Assembly (NCBI RefSeq): GCF_034190915.1
Contig: NW_026947493.1
Coordinates: 43,580,501-43,644,500, forward strand
Length of the DNA: 64,000 nucleotides
Direction of reading: 5' to 3'
Source: Cavia porcellus
Lineage: Eukaryota > Chordata > Mammalia > Rodentia > Caviidae
Shown: piece by piece, positions 1-64,000 of the stretch
Layout of the letters: each line of letters starts with the position of its first letter
How positions within the stretch are numbered: position 1 is the stretch's first letter
Made by a program: the position numbers and the translations under genes
Notes under the pieces: generated by a model
What the model saw: only the letters and a program-made list of their open reading frames with translations
The model's database searches: none
What the model was told of the DNA's origin: nothing

Positions 1-17
1 AAAAAGTTCATTGTTTC

Positions 18-190
18 ATAAGGATATAGCAGAGCCAGGTGTGGTGGCACACTCCTGTAATCCCAGCACTGGAGGTGGATTGTTGCAAGTTCGAGACCAG
101 TCTGGGCTACAAAGTGAGCCCAAGGCCAGCCTGAACCAAATAGTGAGACCCTGTCTCAAGACAAAATAAACAAAACATAAGGAAATAGCA
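18..190 (+). repeat. B1 SINE with flanking duplication
   Basis: 7SL-derived B1 with the typical start GCCAGGTGTGGTGGC, the TAATCCCAGCAC motif and a tail after GACCCTGTCTCAA. The monomer carries the internal duplication usual in rodent B1. Near-perfect direct repeats flank it (18-31 and 177-190, 13 of 14 bases), marking the insertion. Confidence 0.85.
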
Positions 191-304
191 AATCCTTAAC
201 ATTAGAATTATTTAAATTGTTATTCAGCTGTAGGAAGCTTTGGATTTACTTCTACCTATACTAAGTATACATCCTTTGAGTTACTTATTTTTAAAAAAGT
301 AATA

Positions 305-396
305 GTAGGGCAAAGGGTAAAGCTCAGTAGTAGAGTGTGTTTAGTAGGCATGAAATCCTGGGTTCAATCCCCAGCATAAAAAAAAGAAAAAACAGT
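305..396 (+). repeat. ID-like tRNA-derived SINE
   Basis: A-box-like TAAAGCTCAGTAGTAGAG and B-box GGGTTCAATCC followed by CCAGCA and an A-rich tail. An old, diverged copy. Confidence 0.65.
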
Positions 397-560
397 TTAA
401 TACTGCACAGTATCTCTCCCATGTACTTCTGACTGTTCATAGAATAAAACAGATTAATTTAAAAAATCATTCCAGAAAAAGCAAGATAAACTTGTAAGTT
501 AAATATGCTTTCTTCTATCAGTAAATACCTTTGATGATTTTTGCAGTCAAAATTTCCTTT

Positions 561-726
561 TAGTCAGTTGTCCTAGCTCTTTGGGAGGATGAATCCTGAG
601 GATTACAGGGCAATTTAGCAGGACCTTGTCTAAAAGAAAAAAGTAAAAATAAGAGATGGGGATGTAGCTCATGTAGCTCATTGCCAAGTTCCTGGGTTCA
701 ATCCTTGGTTCCAATGAAAAAATACC
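561..726 (+). repeat. B1-ID fused SINE
   Basis: A decayed B1 half (CCTAGCTCTTTGGGAGGATG up to ACCTTGTCT) is followed by an A-rich linker and an ID half (GGGGATGTAGCTCA, GGGTTCAATCC) with an A tail. The same arrangement recurs across the window. Confidence 0.6.
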
Positions 727-944
727 CTTTTATTTTATGAATGAGATTTTTAAAAATATAGTTATTTGTGTGTTAAATTTTGGAGTATTTGACATTTGAA
801 TTTAAACCCTTAAAGAGTGTGTATTTGATTTACGATATTAAAAAGCAGATGTATTTATGTATTTAACGTTTTTCAGAGATAATAATTAAACATTACTTAT
901 GCATTTACTTTTGATGTCAGATCTTAAAAAGGATATATGAATGT

Positions 945-1140
945 TTGATAGTAGGTGTTAGCACAATGTGGCCTGTGGCTGAACCCAGCTGATACTTGTT
1001 TTGTAAATATAGTTTTATGGAAGCACAGCCTCCCTCATTTCTATGTTGTCTGTCCCATAGCTGAGTGGGACAGCTGTGAAGAGATTGCAATGCTTAGTAT
1101 ATTTACTCTTTGGCTCTTCACAGAAAGGAGTTGCTGACTG
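945..1140 (+). repeat. Ancient hAT-type DNA transposon remnant
   Basis: The stretch around GTAAATATAGTTTTATGGAA with ACACAGCC-like and TTGTCTGTCCCATAGCTG motifs resembles a common non-autonomous placental hAT element. The short open frame here is not a gene. The family name is uncertain. Confidence 0.45.
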
Positions 1141-1194
1141 TGCTGTATAGAGTACTTTGATAGCAGAAATGGCAATGGATAGAGAAATAGCAGA

Positions 1195-1345
1195 GTAATG
1201 TATTATAATAGAAAGGCTGGCTCATTTAAAGTTAATTCCTAACTCTCATTGATTATTAGATATGTGGCCTTAGGTGATTTACGTACTTGTCAGAAAGCCT
1301 CAGTTACCCATTTATGTAGTAAGAATTAGATCATGAAAATATTTT
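1195..1345 (+). repeat. MIR SINE remnant
   Basis: The core ATATGTGGCCTTAGGTGATTT followed by CCTCAGTTACCC matches the MIR core (the 'gtgaccttgggcaagt ... cctcagtttcc' signature). Confidence 0.6.
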
Positions 1346-1469
1346 ATAGCTATAAAATTCTTATTCTATGACAGTTTTAAGTGCCTGCTGGGAGAGAGGG
1401 TCTTTTGAGCCCCTTTCCACCTTTAAATTTGTGCTACTGTATAACAAACAGTTTTTTCCTTTATTTTAG

Positions 1470-61658
<60,189 letters not shown>

Positions 61659-61938
61659 GAGAAAGCTGTACTGGACCCAGTAGTGCCTTTATGGTGAAAG
61701 GAATGTTAAATCTGTGCCATTAATATATTCTACTTTGGGCCCCTACCTGAAATTATGGTCCTTCTCTGTATAAAGTGTATTTTTCCATGATGATGATATA
61801 TATATAGTATACATGAGGCCATGATTATTGATTTATATAATTGTATAGAATTATTTTTGCACAGTTTTGCCATGTATTAGGATGGTAATAACCTATACCA
61901 TATGTGCATTAAATTCTGCTTGTCATTAAGATAAGATG

Positions 61939-61944
61939 AATAAA
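61939..61944 (+). promoter_or_regulatory. CSPP1: Poly(A) signal, proximal
   Basis: AATAAA about 280 bases after the stop, followed by TGTGTCTTAAC, a U/G-rich downstream element. Confidence 0.65.
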
Positions 61945-62240
61945 ATGTGTCTTAACAATGTTCTAAAACCAGAATTATCTTTATTATTTGCACATTTGCC
62001 ATGGTTATTTTTGTTTCAAAGAATTTACATCTGTTGTAGCTGTGACAATTCCAATTGTTATTAAATGGGCTATTTTCATGTCATTTCTAGGTACTGATTT
62101 AGTAGAAATGGAGGGAGCTACAATTAATTTATTCCTGTGAACCATACACTAAATGTTTTATCTTTCAGTCTCTTTCATTTTTATGCTGATAGACAATTAT
62201 GTCAACTTACCAATTTATATGATTTAACGACTTCCTGACA

Positions 62241-62246
62241 AATAAA
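62241..62246 (+). promoter_or_regulatory. CSPP1: Poly(A) signal, distal
   Basis: AATAAA about 580 bases after the stop, followed by a T-rich stretch. Confidence 0.6.
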
Positions 62247-62270
62247 TTATTTTTATTACCAATGTCAATT

Positions 62271-63089
62271 TCTTTTACCTGGAATTAAGGTTTCTTGAAG
62301 CTGAAGTAGGAACACCTGTGGGTAAATGATTTCGAGACTGAAATCTGCTCCATCATGGACCTTTTGATAAATGTGTCAGCTTTTCTAGTTATCAAGCACT
62401 TTCTAAATAAGGAAAGATGAATTCAAATTCTGGAAAATAATTCTTAATGGGTTAGTCTCTCCAGAGAATACACAACAGCTGAGAACACTCAGACCCTGCT
62501 TCTCTGACATCTTCACAGATGAAGACAAGGTCAGACAAGGTCAGAATTTGCCCCAACTGTGTAATTTTTGATATTTCAAGTTTTGGCTACAGGTATATTT
62601 TATATTCAATTTTCTAATCTTAACCATTATTTGCTTAAAGACTTTTCTACAGTTACTGCCTGCAAGAACAAGTCTATTTCCCCTAAGGAGTCTTGGCATT
62701 GTTGCATTAAATAATAAACTGCCGGGGGCATGAAGCACTTAAACTGGAAGATCAGGATGGCTCCCAGCTAGTAAGGCAGGTAACTCTTAGCATTAGCATC
62801 CACCTAGCTTTCAACAGAACTGTCACATAGTGATTAATACACACAGGTAACACGCTGTTCAATACCTTGCTAGAAAGTTACAGAAGATAGGAAAGCAAAG
62901 ATCATGTTTCCTGCTTTTTTAACACAACCTTCTTAAATTACACCTGATATTCCATTTTTTAAGTTATGTACCACCTAACTTGAACTAACTACTAGGATAC
63001 ACAGTATCACAATGCAAACTGCCCCCAAGAGAATGTCATCTTTTTCTTTCTGCTTTTAAATAACATATGACCTTATTCTGATTCCTAAA
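62271..63089 (+). other. Intergenic stretch, nothing assignable
   Basis: Sequence between the CSPP1 3' end and the probable neighbour's tail. It holds a short tandem repeat, GACAAGGTCA twice (62524-62543). No coding signal. Confidence 0.5.
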
Positions 63090-63200
63090 TGGAGTTGTGG
63101 ATTTTTCTCAGTGGTACAAGCATTTCTCTGGTAAGTGCGAGGTCGTGAGTTTGATTCCCAAACTTTGATTACCCCCCACAAAGACAAAGAAAAAAAAGGA
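63088..63200 (+). repeat. tRNA-derived SINE
   Basis: TGGATTTTTCTCAGTGGTAC, GTCGTGAGTTTGATTCCC and an A-rich tail with AAAGACAAAGAAAAAAAA, the tail type of the Ala-like family. Diverged. Confidence 0.65.
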
Positions 63201-63399
63201 TACAAATAATTTTGTCTTTCCTGTGATTAAGAAAGAAAGGCATGAGGTGAAATGCCAGAAACAAAGAGTCAGATTCTTGCTTCATAGTTCTGGCTGCAAA
63301 CTGCCCTTTATCGTCTTTTAATTAAAAAAAAATCAAAAAGAATCAATGAAACATGGGGCTGTGGGCCACATAAGGTTTGATTGCATTGATGAAGTAATT

Positions 63400-64000
63400 C
63401 AAAAACTTTATTGACCTATAACCTGATTAGAATATGCCAGATGAGAATCAATATTGTACAGAAAGTTGTACAGAATTTTTTACATAGAAAACTTTACATC
63501 TGTACCATATACATTTTATCCATCTGAAAAAATTTTCTACATCCACTGGTAATACGGAATGCTTGACAATCTTGTCTTTTAACCATCAGAGCACAGTTCA
63601 CAGTATGAATACATTTCCAGTAACCCTAACGTCCCCAAGCCATGCCAGATTTGTTATTTTAATATATTCAACAATAAATTCTGTACATACAGTAAAATCT
63701 ACATCAAGCCCCGCCACCCAAAAGGAAAGAAAGTGACAGCAACCTAGATTCGTTTGCAGTGATTCAAGTTTCGGTCCATGAAAAGATCATTCTATTTTCA
63801 TGGCTCATCTTTAAAAGCCCTAAGTATATTACAGGTAGTTATTGTCAGTAGGGATATTTTCTTTTTTTTTTTTTTTCTGCCCCATGTGTTGATCTTTAAA
63901 AGTGTCAGCCACAACAGCTGCTGGGCATGTCAGACCCTCAAAATTCCAACCCCTCAAAAAGAGCAAAACTAAAAGTCCCCACCAAATAAAGACAGAAAGT
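63400..64000 (-). other. Probable 3' UTR of a convergent gene (ARFGEF1 by synteny)
   Basis: TTTATT at 63407-63412 is AATAAA on the minus strand, and the ~600 bases to its right contain no interspersed repeat, as expected for a transcript end. In other mammals ARFGEF1 lies tail-to-tail with CSPP1. No coding sequence is visible here, so identity rests on synteny only. Confidence 0.45.
63407..63412 (-). promoter_or_regulatory. Candidate minus-strand poly(A) signal
   Basis: Complement reads AATAAA, followed on that strand by TTTTTGAATTACTTC. Confidence 0.45.

Larger units (their letters stand above)
61659..62270 (+). other. CSPP1: CSPP1 3' UTR (extent inferred)
   Basis: AT-rich sequence without interspersed repeats following the stop. 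Ends after the second AATAAA (62241); a shorter form would end near 61965. Confidence 0.75.

Overview
The window is mammalian nuclear DNA, almost certainly from a rodent. The evidence is abundant 7SL-derived B1 SINEs, tRNA-derived ID-like SINEs and fused B1-ID dimers (both orientations), on an ancient placental background of MIR, L2, L1M, MaLR LTR and hAT remnants. I saw no murid-type B2 or B4 elements. The youngest SINE, a tRNA-Ala-like family with intact A and B boxes and perfect target-site duplications, points to a non-murid rodent. The exact genus cannot be settled by reading alone.

One protein-coding gene dominates: the 3' part of CSPP1 (centrosome and spindle pole associated protein 1) on the + strand. 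Nineteen coding exons lie between 1470 and 61658. All have AG/GT boundaries, the phases match throughout, and they join into one open frame of 2394 nt (797 codons plus stop), identified by close similarity to mammalian CSPP1. The first exons lie to the left of the window. The 3' UTR follows, with two AATAAA signals (61939 and 62241). The last ~600 bases look like the tail of a convergent minus-strand gene, by mammalian synteny probably ARFGEF1, but no coding sequence of it is visible.

Layout: 1-1469, intron with SINEs and old repeats; 1470-10230, exons for the Pro-rich segment and the first coiled coil; 10231-20231, a 10 kb repeat-rich intron with L1 fragments; 20232-28550, the 153-nt exon and the charged coiled-coil exons; 30614-41886, exons of the Ser/Pro linker, second and third helical segments; 41887-51415, a 9.5 kb intron that holds a near full-length processed pseudogene of DCUN1D3 (about 42889-48784) with a decayed reading frame, long 3' UTR, AATAAA and poly(A) tail; 51416-61658, the last four coding exons, separated by introns built largely of old L1 pieces; 61659-64000, 3' UTR, one SINE and the probable tail of the next gene.

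I found no new gene system. The observations worth a second look are about genome dynamics: the DCUN1D3 retrocopy with its own sense-strand poly(A) signal inside CSPP1, a young tRNA-Ala SINE family, an L1 whose 3' UTR is made of ~150-bp tandem units, a retroposed 3' UTR fragment with target-site duplications inside an L1, a U2 snRNA fragment, a mariner-like MITE, and two hairpin structures.
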